64,000 nucleotides of DNA from an uncultured bacterium (GCA_949282195.1 CASDOW010000012.1:1-64000), one strand, 5' to 3'; counted from the stretch's first letter, positions 8,721 through 17,632 are shown. Numbers and translations: made by a program. The notes: generated by a model not told the origin, from the sequence alone.

Positions 8721-9508
8721 TTGCCTGTTTTTATTGTTCTGATTGAAGATAATAAAAATTTTGTATAATCGTCTTTGGGGTTATTAAAAAGTTCCATTGT
8801 AGGGCTGAATTCAACAATTTCACCTTTATTCATAACAGCAATTTTGTCGCTCAAATATCTTACAAGATTTAAGTCGTGTGAGATGAAAAGTATGGTTAAA
8901 TTCAATTTTTCTTTTAAATCAATTAAAAGATTAATAATAGAAGCGCAAATGCTTACATCAAGAGCGCTCACCGGTTCGTCTGCCACAATGAATTTTGGTT
9001 TTAAAATCAAAGCTCTTGCAATTGCAATTCTTTGCCTTTGTCCTCCTGAAAATTCGTGGGGATATTTTTCTAAATCTGTTTTTGAAATTCCCACAAGCTC
9101 AATTATTTCTTCTATTCTTTCTTCTTTATTTTTTTCTTTGTGAATGATTAAGGGTTCTAAAAGGGTTCCTTTGATTTTCATTTTGGGGTTTAGGCTTGAA
9201 TATGGATTTTGGAAAATCATTTGAATTTTTTTTCTGTATTCGAAAGTTTCTTTTTTGTTGAAATTTAAAATATTTTCATTTTCAAAAAGAATTTCGCCTT
9301 TTTCAGGTGTAATTAATTTTAAAATACAATTTGCTAAGGTTGATTTGCCGCAGCCTGATTCGCCAACTAAAGAAACAATTTCGCCTTTTTTTATATTAAG
9401 ATTGATGTTTTTTAAAACACGTAGAGAGTCTTTTTTGGGGCTCAAAAAAGACTGCTCATTTTTATATGTTTTTTCTAAGTTTTTAATTTCAATTAAAGTA
9501 TCGTTCAT
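8717..9508 (-). CDS. Orphan oligopeptide-type ABC transporter ATP-binding protein (OppF/DppF-like)
   Basis: The 263-residue protein is an ABC ATPase with Walker A GESGCGKST near residue 50, Q-loop MIFQNPYSSLNP, signature FSGGQRQRIAIARAL and Walker B FIVADEPVSALD. The QNPYSSLNP wording and overall pattern are those of peptide/nickel importer ATPases of the OppF/DppF class, which normally pair with OppD and two permeases. No permease or binding protein is present here. It begins seven bases after the sigma factor gene ends and is probably cotranscribed with it. Confidence 0.8.
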   Translation of the reverse strand: MNDTLIEIKNLEKTYKNEQSFLSPKKDSLRVLKNINLNIKKGEIVSLVGESGCGKSTLANCILKLITPEKGEILFENENILNFNKKETFEYRKKIQMIFQNPYSSLNPKMKIKGTLLEPLIIHKEKNKEERIEEIIELVGISKTDLEKYPHEFSGGQRQRIAIARALILKPKFIVADEPVSALDVSICASIINLLIDLKEKLNLTILFISHDLNLVRYLSDKIAVMNKGEIVEFSPTMELFNNPKDDYTKFLLSSIRTIKTGN

Positions 9509-9515
9509 TTTTTAA

Positions 9516-10436
9516 TTATACCAGATATTCTTTAAGGTATTGTGTTTCTTCAGATTTTCTTAATTTTTTCAAACTCTCCATTTCTATTTGTCTTATTCTT
9601 TCTTTTGAAAAGCCTAAAATATTCCCCAACTCTTCAAGCGTTTTTGTTTTTCTGTTGTCCAAGCCAAATCTGTTTAAAATTATAAATCTTTCTCGATTAT
9701 TCAATAAATCTAAGGCACTATGAATATCTTTTTTAAAATCTATTTTTTCAATTCTTTGGTTTGGTGCATTTTCAACAGTGTCTGCAATATAATCTTCTAA
9801 AGATAAGTCTTGTGCTACAGGTGTATCAAAGCTGATTGGTTCTTTTATTATTGATTCTTTTATCAGTTTAATTTTTTTAACTGTTGTTTTTAAATATTGT
9901 GCTAATTCTTCGTCGGTCGGTTCTCTATCTAAATCGACACTTAATTTTAATATGGCTCTTTTTAAGTTTCTTATTTTATCTCCCATATGAACAGGTATTC
10001 TGATTGAGCGCGAACTGTTTGCAATTGCTCTTATGATTGTTTGTTTAATCCACCATGTTGCATAAGTTGAAAATTTAAAACCCTTTTTGTAGTCAAATCT
10101 GCTTGCAGCTTTGATTAAACCTAAAGACCCTTCTTGAACTAAATCCATAAATAAAATGCCCTGACCTGTATATTTTTTGGCTATTGAAATAACCAGTCTT
10201 AAATTTGCTTGAATTAGCTTTTTTTTTGCAATTTGAGCTTCTTTTTTTGTTCCTTCTTTTATTTTCCTCCCTATTTCTTTTTCATCTTCTCGATTTAAAA
10301 GCTTTACTCTGCTTACATCTTTAAGATACATTTGAAGAACTTCATCTTTATTTATAATGGTGTTAAAAGTTTTTATTTCATCTTGTTCTTCTTTTTCATT
10401 AACATCCACAAACTCATAATTATACTCAGCATTCAT
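9516..10436 (-). CDS. RNA polymerase sigma-70 family factor (group 1/2)
   Basis: The 306-residue protein has region 1.2 ([20 protein letters not shown]), region 2 with [20 protein letters not shown] (promoter melting and -10 recognition), region 3 and a region 4 helix-turn-helix ([20 protein letters not shown]). It lacks region 1.1 and the long non-conserved insert. It could be a compact primary sigma factor or a cyanobacterial-type group 2 sigma. The window alone cannot decide. The ATG is preceded by GGAG and GAGG. The ABC ATPase follows directly. Confidence 0.88.
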   Translation of the reverse strand: MNAEYNYEFVDVNEKEEQDEIKTFNTIINKDEVLQMYLKDVSRVKLLNREDEKEIGRKIKEGTKKEAQIAKKKLIQANLRLVISIAKKYTGQGILFMDLVQEGSLGLIKAASRFDYKKGFKFSTYATWWIKQTIIRAIANSSRSIRIPVHMGDKIRNLKRAILKLSVDLDREPTDEELAQYLKTTVKKIKLIKESIIKEPISFDTPVAQDLSLEDYIADTVENAPNQRIEKIDFKKDIHSALDLLNNRERFIILNRFGLDNRKTKTLEELGNILGFSKERIRQIEMESLKKLRKSEETQYLKEYLV

Positions 10437-10521
10437 TCCTCAGCTCCAATGTCTATCCTCTTACTTTTTTTGACGGATAGTTAAAAATTTTGTTTCAAAA
10501 ATATTAATTTTTGTAAAGTTC

Positions 10522-10548
10522 TGCTATTAAAATAGCAAAGTTTTTTTT
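10522..10548 (+). terminator. Terminator-like hairpin in the leader of the lysozyme-like gene
   Basis: A short TGCTATT/AATAGCA inverted repeat is followed by AAG and eight consecutive T residues. No plus-strand gene lies upstream of it, so if functional it acts as an attenuator for the gene at 10590. The stem is weak (AT-rich, seven pairs). Confidence 0.35.
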
Positions 10549-10589
10549 CAGCGGACTTTTAAGTCTTGTATTGCAAAAGGATAGATAAA

Positions 10590-11525
10590 ATGATTACACC
10601 GATTAGATTTTGTGCAAATTATGCAAAAAAAGATAACGCAATAGAAATAGAGTCTTGGATTAATGAGCCTTATAGAAGAAAAAGACAACAAATGGCAAAA
10701 CAAGCCATTCAATCAGACGTTTATATAAAAGAACTTAAAAATACAACAGCCCCAAGACACAGCAGAAAAAATGCTTCAACAAAAAACAAAAATACAGTAA
10801 CACTAAAGCAACTTGCAGCAATTGGTGCTGCTACACTTGCGCTTGCAGGTGTGACTTTTGTGCCTCGTATAACTAGAGGCGAAAGAACAGAAGAACAGCC
10901 TTCATCTTCTATTGTTGTTGAAGTTCCGACTTCGACCTCTGAGCTTATAGAAGAAGAAATCGTCGAAACTGTTCCGACTTTAAGTTTAGAAGAACAATAT
11001 AACATACCTGATTTTGAGATTAATTTGTCTGAAGAACAGCAAGCTTCACTTAAAAGTTTTATAGATAACTGGCATGAAAACAGGGAAAGATATGAGCAAG
11101 TGTCAAAACAAACAAATGTTCCTGCTCAATTAATTGCGGCAATTCATTGGCGTGAAAGCGGCGGAAATTTTGGAACTTATCTTCACAACGGAACAAAAAT
11201 CGGAGAATCTCTTGATACTATAAATGGTCCTAAAATATTTAATTCTTGGGAAGAGTCTGCACTTGACGCATTAGTAAATTATGGCGGAAATCCTGATAAT
11301 ATAATACAAGACGATTTTCAATCATATTGCGATTATGCTGAACATTATAACGGAATGGGCTACAGCAAATATCATAATATAAGTAGTCCCTATGTATGGG
11401 CGGGAACAGATAAATATACAAGCGGAAAATATGTTCAAGACGGAAGTTTTGACCCTAATACAACAGACAGACAGGTTGGTGTTGCTGTTATGCTCAAGAC
11501 CCTGCTTGAATTAGAAGAAGAATAG
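10590..11525 (+). CDS. Membrane-anchored lysozyme/transglycosylase-like protein
   Basis: The 311-residue protein has about 70 basic cytoplasmic residues, one membrane segment (QLAAIGAATLALAGVTFVP), a Ser/Thr/Glu-rich linker and a C-terminal lysozyme-like domain beginning VPAQLIAAIHWRESGGNFG, in which the glutamate of HWRESGG is the candidate catalytic acid. A role in peptidoglycan cleavage outside the inner membrane is inferred. I chose 10590 over an upstream ATG at 10566 because AAAAGGA stands seven to eight bases before it. The first residues MITPIRFCAN resemble MIQPIKAIAN of the 60-residue protein at 30117. Confidence 0.65.
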   Translation: MITPIRFCANYAKKDNAIEIESWINEPYRRKRQQMAKQAIQSDVYIKELKNTTAPRHSRKNASTKNKNTVTLKQLAAIGAATLALAGVTFVPRITRGERTEEQPSSSIVVEVPTSTSELIEEEIVETVPTLSLEEQYNIPDFEINLSEEQQASLKSFIDNWHENRERYEQVSKQTNVPAQLIAAIHWRESGGNFGTYLHNGTKIGESLDTINGPKIFNSWEESALDALVNYGGNPDNIIQDDFQSYCDYAEHYNGMGYSKYHNISSPYVWAGTDKYTSGKYVQDGSFDPNTTDRQVGVAVMLKTLLELEEE

Positions 11526-11570
11526 CTGATTTATATTTTTTTACAATTATATTTATTTTTTATAAATTAA

Positions 11571-11579
11571 TGGTATAAT
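11571..11579 (+). promoter_or_regulatory. Extended -10 promoter of rimP-nusA
   Basis: TGGTATAAT (TG-n-TATAAT) lies about 94 bases before rimP. No good -35 is visible, as expected for an extended -10 promoter. Confidence 0.5.
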
Positions 11580-11620
11580 AATTTTGTGAATTATTTCACG
11601 CTGGTTTTTATAAGATTTGA

Positions 11621-11657
11621 AACTGGGACGCACGAACAACGTTGCGTTCCTGTTTTA
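11621..11657 (+). promoter_or_regulatory. Leader hairpin upstream of rimP-nusA
   Basis: AAC-T-GGGACGCA (11621-11632) pairs with TGCGTTCC-T-GTT (11643-11654), with one G-T pair and one T-T mismatch around a ten-base loop, and a few T residues follow. It lies between the promoter and the rimP start, so it is a candidate attenuator or autoregulatory site for the NusA operon. Confidence 0.5.
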
Positions 11658-11672
11658 TATCAGGGCTAAAAT

Positions 11673-12185
11673 ATGAAAGAAATTTTTAACAGAAGAGAAA
11701 CTATTGAAACAATAACACCTGTCATTGAAAATACAGCAATGAGATACGGACTTATTCCGATTGAAATTTCTTTGGAAAAAGAAAATAATAAATGGTTTTT
11801 AAGAATTTTTATTTATTCAACAGACCATAATGTTTCTCATCTTGATTGTGAAAATATTTCCCGCAGTCTTGGGGATATGCTGGATGAATTAATTCCTTTT
11901 AAATATTATCTTGAAGTATCTTCTCCGGGGTTAGACAGGAAATTTAAGTCTGAAAAAGAATATTTAATCTTTAAAGGTCATGACGTAATAATAAAATTAA
12001 AAAATTCAATTGAAGGAATAGATGAAAAGACTTTTGAAGCTAAACTTCTTGATTATAATGAAAGTTTCGGAATAAAAATTGAATATAAAAACAATGAATT
12101 TATTATTCCGATAGAAAAAATTCACTACACTAAGTTAAACGATAAAATTCAAATAAATAAAAATAAAGGAGAAAGCGATGATTAA
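11673..12185 (+). CDS. rimP: Ribosome maturation factor RimP
   Basis: The 170-residue protein assists maturation of the 30S subunit. Recognisable features are LDCENISRSLGDMLDELIPFKYYLEVSSPGLDR, with the conserved Y-LEVSSPGLDR segment in the middle, and a C-terminal Sm-like barrel. An AGGG element precedes the ATG by seven bases. It overlaps nusA by eight bases, the usual rimP-nusA operon order, which supports the assignment. Confidence 0.93.
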   Translation: MKEIFNRRETIETITPVIENTAMRYGLIPIEISLEKENNKWFLRIFIYSTDHNVSHLDCENISRSLGDMLDELIPFKYYLEVSSPGLDRKFKSEKEYLIFKGHDVIIKLKNSIEGIDEKTFEAKLLDYNESFGIKIEYKNNEFIIPIEKIHYTKLNDKIQINKNKGESDD

Positions 12186-13419
12186 AATAGGAACAGCCCT
12201 GTTTGAAGCAGCTGAACAGTTTGAACGTGAAAAAGGCATTTCAAAAGAAATCTTAGTTAGCTCATTATGTGATGCACTTGTTGCAGCATATAAAAAACAT
12301 ATAAGAGATAAAGACGCAACGAATGTTGAAGCTATTTTAGACGAACAAAACGGCGAAATCGGAGTTTTCAGAACAAAAGTTGTTGTAGAAAATGTTGAAG
12401 ATGAAAATACACAAATTTCATTAACTGATGCAAAAGAAATTGATGAAGACGTTGAACTTGATGATGAAGTTAAAATCGAAGTAACTCCCGAAAACTTCGG
12501 CAGAGTTGCCGCTCAAAGCGCTAAACAAGTTATAACCCAAAGAATAAGAGAAGCAGAAAGAAAAATGGTTTTAGATGAGTTTATGTCTAAAAAAGGTACT
12601 CTTATTACGGGTATAATTCAAAGAAGAACAGACAGAGCGGTTATTGTTAATATCGGTAAAATTGACGCTGTTATGCCGACAAGAGAGCAAATCCCCGGTG
12701 AATATTATAAACCCGGAAATCGTATAAGAGTATTTGTTCTTGATGTTAAAGAAACATCTAAACTTCCTCAAGTTATTGTTTCTCAGGCTCATGCTGAAAT
12801 TGTCAGAGAATTGTTTGAGCTTGAAGTTCCTGAAATTGAAGACGGCATTGTAGAAATTAAATCAATCGCCCGTGAAGCAGGATTTAGAACAAAACTTGCT
12901 GTTTGGTCAAATGATCCTTCAGTTGATTGTGTTGGAGCTTGTATCGGACCTCGCGGTACAAGAATACAGACAATTGTTGGTGAATTAAAAAATGAAAAAA
13001 TAGATATCGTAAGATATTCTGAAGACCCTGTTGAATATATCGTTAATGCTTTGAGTCCTGCAAGAATTATTTCAGTGGACATTTTGGCTGACGAAGAAGA
13101 CAGAAAAGAAGCTTTTGTTATCGTTCCTGATGATCAATTATCTCTTGCAATAGGTAGAGAAGGGCAAAATGTTCGCCTTGCTCACAGATTAATTGGTTGG
13201 AAAATTGATATTAAATCTGAATCTCAGGCTCGCGAAATGGAAAACAAAGCGGCTGATATTCAATATGAAAAAGAAGAACCGATTGAGCAAGACTATATTG
13301 AAGAAGAAGATGATATTGATGAAATCGCTCAAGAAGCACTTGAAGAAACTTCTCAAACTGAAATAGATGAAGAAGATACTATTCAAGAAGAAGCTGAAGA
13401 AGAAACTCAAGAGGTATAG
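12178..13419 (+). CDS. nusA: Transcription termination/antitermination factor NusA
   Basis: The 413-residue protein has the NusA N-terminal RNA polymerase-binding domain, an S1 domain (near 135-200), and KH domains including VGACIGPRGTRIQTIVGEL and the LAIGREGQNVRLAHRLIGW segment. The last 50 or so residues are strongly acidic with runs of glutamate, a common lineage-specific tail. It modulates RNA polymerase pausing, termination and antitermination. It is translationally coupled to rimP and closed by a strong terminator. Confidence 0.95.
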   Translation: MIKIGTALFEAAEQFEREKGISKEILVSSLCDALVAAYKKHIRDKDATNVEAILDEQNGEIGVFRTKVVVENVEDENTQISLTDAKEIDEDVELDDEVKIEVTPENFGRVAAQSAKQVITQRIREAERKMVLDEFMSKKGTLITGIIQRRTDRAVIVNIGKIDAVMPTREQIPGEYYKPGNRIRVFVLDVKETSKLPQVIVSQAHAEIVRELFELEVPEIEDGIVEIKSIAREAGFRTKLAVWSNDPSVDCVGACIGPRGTRIQTIVGELKNEKIDIVRYSEDPVEYIVNALSPARIISVDILADEEDRKEAFVIVPDDQLSLAIGREGQNVRLAHRLIGWKIDIKSESQAREMENKAADIQYEKEEPIEQDYIEEEDDIDEIAQEALEETSQTEIDEEDTIQEEAEEETQEV

Positions 13420-13434
13420 CTGATTTTAAAACAT

Positions 13435-13474
13435 AAAAGAGGGTAGAAATTGTCTTTCTACCCTCTTTTGTTGT
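13435..13474 (+). terminator. Intrinsic terminator of rimP-nusA
   Basis: A perfect 15-base-pair stem (13435-13449 with 13455-13469) has a five-base loop. The right arm itself ends in four T residues and the following bases are T-rich. Confidence 0.9.
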
Positions 13475-13488
13475 GGTTGTTTTTATCG

Positions 13489-13494
13489 TATAAT
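13489..13494 (+). promoter_or_regulatory. -10 element of leaderless formyltransferase gene
   Basis: TATAAT is followed by six bases and the ATG at 13501. There is no room for a Shine-Dalgarno sequence. Confidence 0.55.
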
Positions 13495-13500
13495 AATTGA

Positions 13501-14370
13501 ATGGCACGTGTAGTTTTAGTCGGATATGGTCAAATGCTCTATTCTTTGATAGAAGGAGTGTTGAACAGTAAAAATGAAATTCTTGGAGTCTTTAGAAACG
13601 ACAGAATAAGATATTCGTCTTTTGAATTGTTCTTTAGGGATGTTTTCAATCCTTCAAAAGATTATACGATTATAAAATCTCACAAATTGCGCGATATTAA
13701 AGCACAAAGCGTTAATTCCGTTGAATTTATAGAAGAAATTAAGAAATTAAAGCCTGATTTAATAATGGTTGGTTCTTGGGCGGAAAAATTCAAAAAAGAT
13801 ATTTTATCTATTGTTCCTTGTGTTAATTTTCATCCTGCCTTGTTGCCTAAAAACAGAGGTGCAAATCCTTATTTTTGGTCGATTTATTTAAATCAAAAAG
13901 TTTCAGGACTTACAATTCATTTTATGAATGAAAAATTTGACAGAGGAGATATTATTCTTCAAGAAGCAATCACCATTGATGAAAATGAAACAGGAGAAAC
14001 CTTAAAAGATAAAACAACTGCCCTAGCTAAGGTAATGGTGGGAGAATTTTTAGATTTATATAATAAAAAACAACTTCAACCTATTAAGCAAAATGAAGAA
14101 TTTGCAAGTTATGAGGCGCAATTAGGCGAAAAAGAAGTTATAGTTGATTTATCAAAGCCAAAAGTTGATGTATATAGACACTTAAGAGCGCTTCATCCTT
14201 GGGCTTGTCCTTATGTGAAAATAGCCAGAAGATATGTTAAAATTCCAAATTACGAGTTTTTGGAAGTGAATGAAAAATTAAAAGATAAAAAACCTTATGA
14301 GATAATAGAAAATAACAGAAAATATTTTATATTAAAAGGGTATGATTTCTTAATAAAAGTCCATAAATAA
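13501..14370 (+). CDS. Formyltransferase-family protein (methionyl-tRNA formyltransferase-like)
   Basis: The 289-residue protein has a formyl-THF-dependent transferase domain with the catalytic triad Asn109, His111 (NFHPALLPKNRGANP) and Asp147 (DRGD), spaced as in Fmt, plus a C-terminal domain of Fmt_C type. The N terminus (VVLVGYGQMLYSLIEGVL) lacks the usual GTPxFA pattern of Fmt. It may therefore formylate a sugar nucleotide or another amine instead of Met-tRNA. Its position between nusA and the lipopolysaccharide transport genes fits either reading. The start follows a TATAAT by six bases, so the mRNA is probably leaderless. Confidence 0.7.
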   Translation: MARVVLVGYGQMLYSLIEGVLNSKNEILGVFRNDRIRYSSFELFFRDVFNPSKDYTIIKSHKLRDIKAQSVNSVEFIEEIKKLKPDLIMVGSWAEKFKKDILSIVPCVNFHPALLPKNRGANPYFWSIYLNQKVSGLTIHFMNEKFDRGDIILQEAITIDENETGETLKDKTTALAKVMVGEFLDLYNKKQLQPIKQNEEFASYEAQLGEKEVIVDLSKPKVDVYRHLRALHPWACPYVKIARRYVKIPNYEFLEVNEKLKDKKPYEIIENNRKYFILKGYDFLIKVHK

Positions 14371-14376
14371 TTATTT

Positions 14377-14387
14377 TATAATATAAT
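14377..14387 (+). promoter_or_regulatory. Promoter -10 region of the lpt group
   Basis: Two overlapping TATAAT hexamers (14377-14382 and 14382-14387) lie about 20 to 30 bases before lptB. An AGAGAGAAG ribosome-binding site follows. Confidence 0.4.
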
Positions 14388-14407
14388 TTATAAAAAAGAG
14401 AGAAGTT

Positions 14408-15148
14408 ATGAGAATAATTGCAAAAAATTTAGTTAAAATATATGGTGACCGTTCAGTTGTAAATGACGTTTCTTTTGATGTTAACAAAGGAGAGGTTGTC
14501 GGGCTTTTAGGTCCTAACGGTGCCGGCAAAACAACAACATTTTATATGGTTGTAGGGCTTGTTAGAGCAAACAAAGGTCAGGTATTAATTGAAGAAGATA
14601 ACGGAAATATAATCGATATAACAGAACTACCTATGAACGAAAGAGCTAAACTGGGTATAGGATATCTCCCTCAAGAAACTTCAATTTTTAGAAAATTAAA
14701 TGTTGAAGATAATTTAAAACTTGTTTTAGAGATGAATGAAAAACTTGACGAAACCCAAAAAAAAGATTTATTGGAAAGTTTGTTAACTGAATTTGGTGTT
14801 GCAAAATTAAGAACAGCGCCTTCTGTTGCTTTATCGGGGGGTGAAAGAAGAAGGGTTGAAATTGCAAGAGCACTGGCTGCAACTCCGTCTTTTATTTTAT
14901 TGGATGAGCCATTTACGGGGATTGACCCTATTGCAATCGGCGAAATTAAAGAAAATATCTATAAATTAGCAAAGCAAAAAGGAATAGGGATTTTGATTAC
15001 GGATCATAATCCTAAAGCAACCCTGTCAATTACAGATAGAGCAAATGTAATTTTTGACGGAAAAATAAAAATTTCAGGTAAAAGCACAGATGTTGCTGTT
15101 GACCCTGTTGCTAAAGAATTTTATCTTGGAAAAGATTTTGTACTGTAA
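14408..15148 (+). CDS. lptB: Lipopolysaccharide export ATPase LptB
   Basis: The 246-residue ABC ATPase powers extraction of lipopolysaccharide from the inner membrane. It has Walker A GPNGAGKTTTFYMVVGL, the LptB-type YLPQETSIFRKLNV Q-loop, signature LSGGERRRVEIARAL, Walker B FILLDEPFTGIDP and the switch histidine in ITDHN. The wording of these motifs is specific to LptB. Its TAA stop overlaps the ATG of the permease gene (TAATG), showing coupling. Confidence 0.93.
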   Translation: MRIIAKNLVKIYGDRSVVNDVSFDVNKGEVVGLLGPNGAGKTTTFYMVVGLVRANKGQVLIEEDNGNIIDITELPMNERAKLGIGYLPQETSIFRKLNVEDNLKLVLEMNEKLDETQKKDLLESLLTEFGVAKLRTAPSVALSGGERRRVEIARALAATPSFILLDEPFTGIDPIAIGEIKENIYKLAKQKGIGILITDHNPKATLSITDRANVIFDGKIKISGKSTDVAVDPVAKEFYLGKDFVL

Positions 15149-16278
15149 TGGAAAATGTAATAAATAAAATTAAAAATTATAGAATTTCACTTTTGGATAA
15201 ATTTATTTTATCTCAAGTGTTTGGCGCTACTTTGGTTTGTTTAATATTATTTATCATTGTTTGGATTGCGCCTGAAACTCTTTTTAAGATAATTAAAAAA
15301 GTTTTAAATGACCATATTGGAATATATACTGCCTGTAAGCTTTTAGTTTTGGAAGTTCCCAAGGTTTTAGCTAAAGCAATACCGGTTGGGATTTTATTGG
15401 GTTCAATTTTTACTTTTGACAGACTCTCAAAAAATTCCGAACTCTCAATTTTAAGAGGAATTGGTTTATCTTTTAACAGGATTATGGCGCCTGTGATTTG
15501 CTTTGGGTGTGTACTGTCAATTTTTTGCTACATGGTAAACGATAAACTTGTTCCTATTGCAAGCAATAAACTTGGCGAATCAAGAGGGGGCGGAAGTCAT
15601 TTTGTTTATATTGTTGAAAATGCAAATAAAACTCCTAAGCAAAATATAATTGTTTCTAATTTTTCGCCTGATGAAATTTATGATATTACGGTTATGAATT
15701 TTTCAGATGAAAAATATCAAGACGCAACAACTTTTAAAAGCATAGTTTTTGCTCCTGTTGCACATTTGAAAAACAATGCTTGGGTTTTGGATAATGCTTT
15801 AATTTATTATATTGATGATGACGGTATTTATCGCAGAGTTGAAAAAAAAGAAAAATATTCGATTCTGACAGAAGGAACGCAAGCTCAAGATGTGTTTGAT
15901 TTAATGCTTAATACAACAAGAAAAGAAAGAGTATTTACTAATCATCAAATATCAAAATATGCAAAATTATTAAAAGAAGCAAATTTTTCTGATGAATATC
16001 GTTATTTTAGAACAAAATTATATCAAAGATATCTTCATCCTCTAACTTGTATATTGTTTGCGATAATAGGATGTTTATTGGGGTTTGCGCCGCCTCGTTC
16101 TCAAAGGCTTATTGGTTTTACAATTGCGGTTGGTATAATTTTTGGTTATTACATTACACTGCCGTTCTTTGATTTATTGGCTCAAAAAGGAGTTTTGCCT
16201 TCTTTTGTGGCTGCGGCTTTACCAATGTTTTTATTTTTGGTATCTATTTTTGTAATTAAAAAAGTGAAGGATTTATAA
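15148..16278 (+). CDS. LptF/LptG family permease
   Basis: The 376-residue YjgP/YjgQ-type permease has six predicted membrane segments, three at each end, with a periplasmic beta-rich domain between them (about 130-270). The first segment follows LDKFILSQVFGATLVCLI, and the last group contains CILFAIIGCLLGFAPPRSQR, where PPRS-type wording is typical of the family. With LptB it forms the inner-membrane lipopolysaccharide extractor. Only one permease gene is present, so the partner is either elsewhere or the complex is homodimeric as in some cyanobacteria. Confidence 0.88.
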   Translation: MENVINKIKNYRISLLDKFILSQVFGATLVCLILFIIVWIAPETLFKIIKKVLNDHIGIYTACKLLVLEVPKVLAKAIPVGILLGSIFTFDRLSKNSELSILRGIGLSFNRIMAPVICFGCVLSIFCYMVNDKLVPIASNKLGESRGGGSHFVYIVENANKTPKQNIIVSNFSPDEIYDITVMNFSDEKYQDATTFKSIVFAPVAHLKNNAWVLDNALIYYIDDDGIYRRVEKKEKYSILTEGTQAQDVFDLMLNTTRKERVFTNHQISKYAKLLKEANFSDEYRYFRTKLYQRYLHPLTCILFAIIGCLLGFAPPRSQRLIGFTIAVGIIFGYYITLPFFDLLAQKGVLPSFVAAALPMFLFLVSIFVIKKVKDL

Positions 16279-17078
16279 TGAAAAAAATAATTGTTTTAAT
16301 TTTATTGTTAATATTTTCTTTGAGTCCTGTTTTTGCAAAAGAAAAAATTGAAATGACACAAGACGGAGCGGGTATTTATATTTTTAAAATTAATACAAAA
16401 AAATACGGTTCAAAAATAAAACCTTATGTATCCAGAAAATTAACTACTCCAAAAAAAGTTTATGACGATGAATGTTTTGATTTGGTGGTAAATGCGGGCT
16501 ATTACGACGTTAAAAACGGGAAAAGCGTATCTTATATTGTAATAGATAATGAACTAATTTCAGACCCTAAGGATAATCCTGAATTAATTGAAAGTTTAAA
16601 ACAAGAAGAAAGGCTTGAAAAAGTTTTATCAAGAGGCGAATTAAGAATTTTAGAAACTAAAAGACATAAATTAAAATTTGATATTGCTTATCATAATGAA
16701 CCCATAGCAAAAAAATACAAAGCAAAACATATATTACAAGCGGGTCCTATTCTTCTTCCTCAAATGGATTTAGTTAAAGAGGGGTTTGTTGTTTATGATG
16801 ATGATATGGTAAAATTTCAAAGTGCTGATATTTTAAAAAGGCGCGAAAGAACTGTTATAGGTTTGAAAGGAAAATATCTTTACATAGTTATATTTACGAA
16901 AGATAATAAAGTGGACGCAAAAGAAATGAAGGATTATTTGCTTGAAGAACTAAAGCTTGATAAGGCATTGGCTTTTGACGGGGGGTTATCTACAGCAATT
17001 AATTATAAAGATGTTTCAATTGGTTCACTTGGAAAATATCAAAGAAGAGTTAAATCTTTTCTTGTAATAGAAAGGTAA
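16278..17078 (+). CDS. Exported phosphodiester glycosidase-domain protein (NAGPA-like)
   Basis: The 266-residue protein has a Sec signal peptide (MKKIIVLILLLIFSLSPVFA) and a NAGPA/DUF2233 domain. Family signatures are VNAGYYD near residue 72, QAGPILLP near 155, RERTVIGLKG near 192 and ALAFDGGLSTA near 233. Members remove or trim phosphodiester-linked sugars, often in exopolysaccharide contexts. It starts on the last base of the permease gene, so it is in the same transcript and probably acts in the periplasm on envelope glycans. Confidence 0.75.
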   Translation: MKKIIVLILLLIFSLSPVFAKEKIEMTQDGAGIYIFKINTKKYGSKIKPYVSRKLTTPKKVYDDECFDLVVNAGYYDVKNGKSVSYIVIDNELISDPKDNPELIESLKQEERLEKVLSRGELRILETKRHKLKFDIAYHNEPIAKKYKAKHILQAGPILLPQMDLVKEGFVVYDDDMVKFQSADILKRRERTVIGLKGKYLYIVIFTKDNKVDAKEMKDYLLEELKLDKALAFDGGLSTAINYKDVSIGSLGKYQRRVKSFLVIER

Positions 17079-17081
17079 AAA

Positions 17082-17543
17082 ATGAAATTCCCGAAAATAG
17101 ATTTGTGTAAAATAAAAAAAATAACAGCTATTGAAATTACAACGATTTTTTTGGCATTCATTGCTTTGGGGGTATATTATTCACCTAAATTCATGCAAAA
17201 ACAAGAAATAATGAAAGCTGCTAAAATTAAAGCAGATAATGCTGTTTTTGCTTCAAAAGTGCTTGAAGAATTTTCTCAAAATAAAGATGCAAAACCTTCA
17301 ATTGTGACTCAAAAAGTGGCAGATGAATTAAATCTTATTGCTAAAAATCCCTATGACAAAAAAGCAAAGGCTTATACTTTTGATATAAATTGCAAGGCTT
17401 GTAACAGTATCGAATATGATGACAATTTGTCAATGGTTATTTTAACTACATACAACAAAAAAGGTGATTTAATAGCAAGAACGGTTATAAAACCCCCTTC
17501 TTTTGTTACTTATAATAAAATGGAAGAAGATAAGAATAATTAA
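17082..17543 (+). CDS. Single-pass membrane protein, unknown (pseudopilin-like architecture)
   Basis: The 153-residue protein has a short basic N terminus, one hydrophobic helix (ITTIFLAFIALGVYYSP), a coil and a small extracytoplasmic domain with the motif CKAC near 103-106. The layout (N-terminal helix followed by a helical spine with a conserved Glu just before the helix) recalls type IV pseudopilins, but no prepilin peptidase site is evident. It follows the phosphodiester glycosidase gene by three bases and closes this operon. Confidence 0.55.
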   Translation: MKFPKIDLCKIKKITAIEITTIFLAFIALGVYYSPKFMQKQEIMKAAKIKADNAVFASKVLEEFSQNKDAKPSIVTQKVADELNLIAKNPYDKKAKAYTFDINCKACNSIEYDDNLSMVILTTYNKKGDLIARTVIKPPSFVTYNKMEEDKNN

Positions 17544-17600
17544 AAATCGTATCATTCATTTATATTAATTTGTAGAAAAAATCAATCTTAGGGTTTATAA

Positions 17601-17632
17601 TAATAAAAAAAGCTCCTTAATAAATTAAGGAG
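17601..17632 (-). terminator. Terminator of the flagellar operon
   Basis: On the minus strand CTCCTTAA, four bases, TTAAGGAG is followed by C and seven T residues. It lies just past the flgL stop. Confidence 0.85.

Noticed and set aside
12571-13410. Minus-strand open frames opposite nusA and other long antisense frames
   Set aside because: They are reverse images of coding sequence with skewed residue use (runs of Phe, Ser, Ile) and no ribosome-binding sites.
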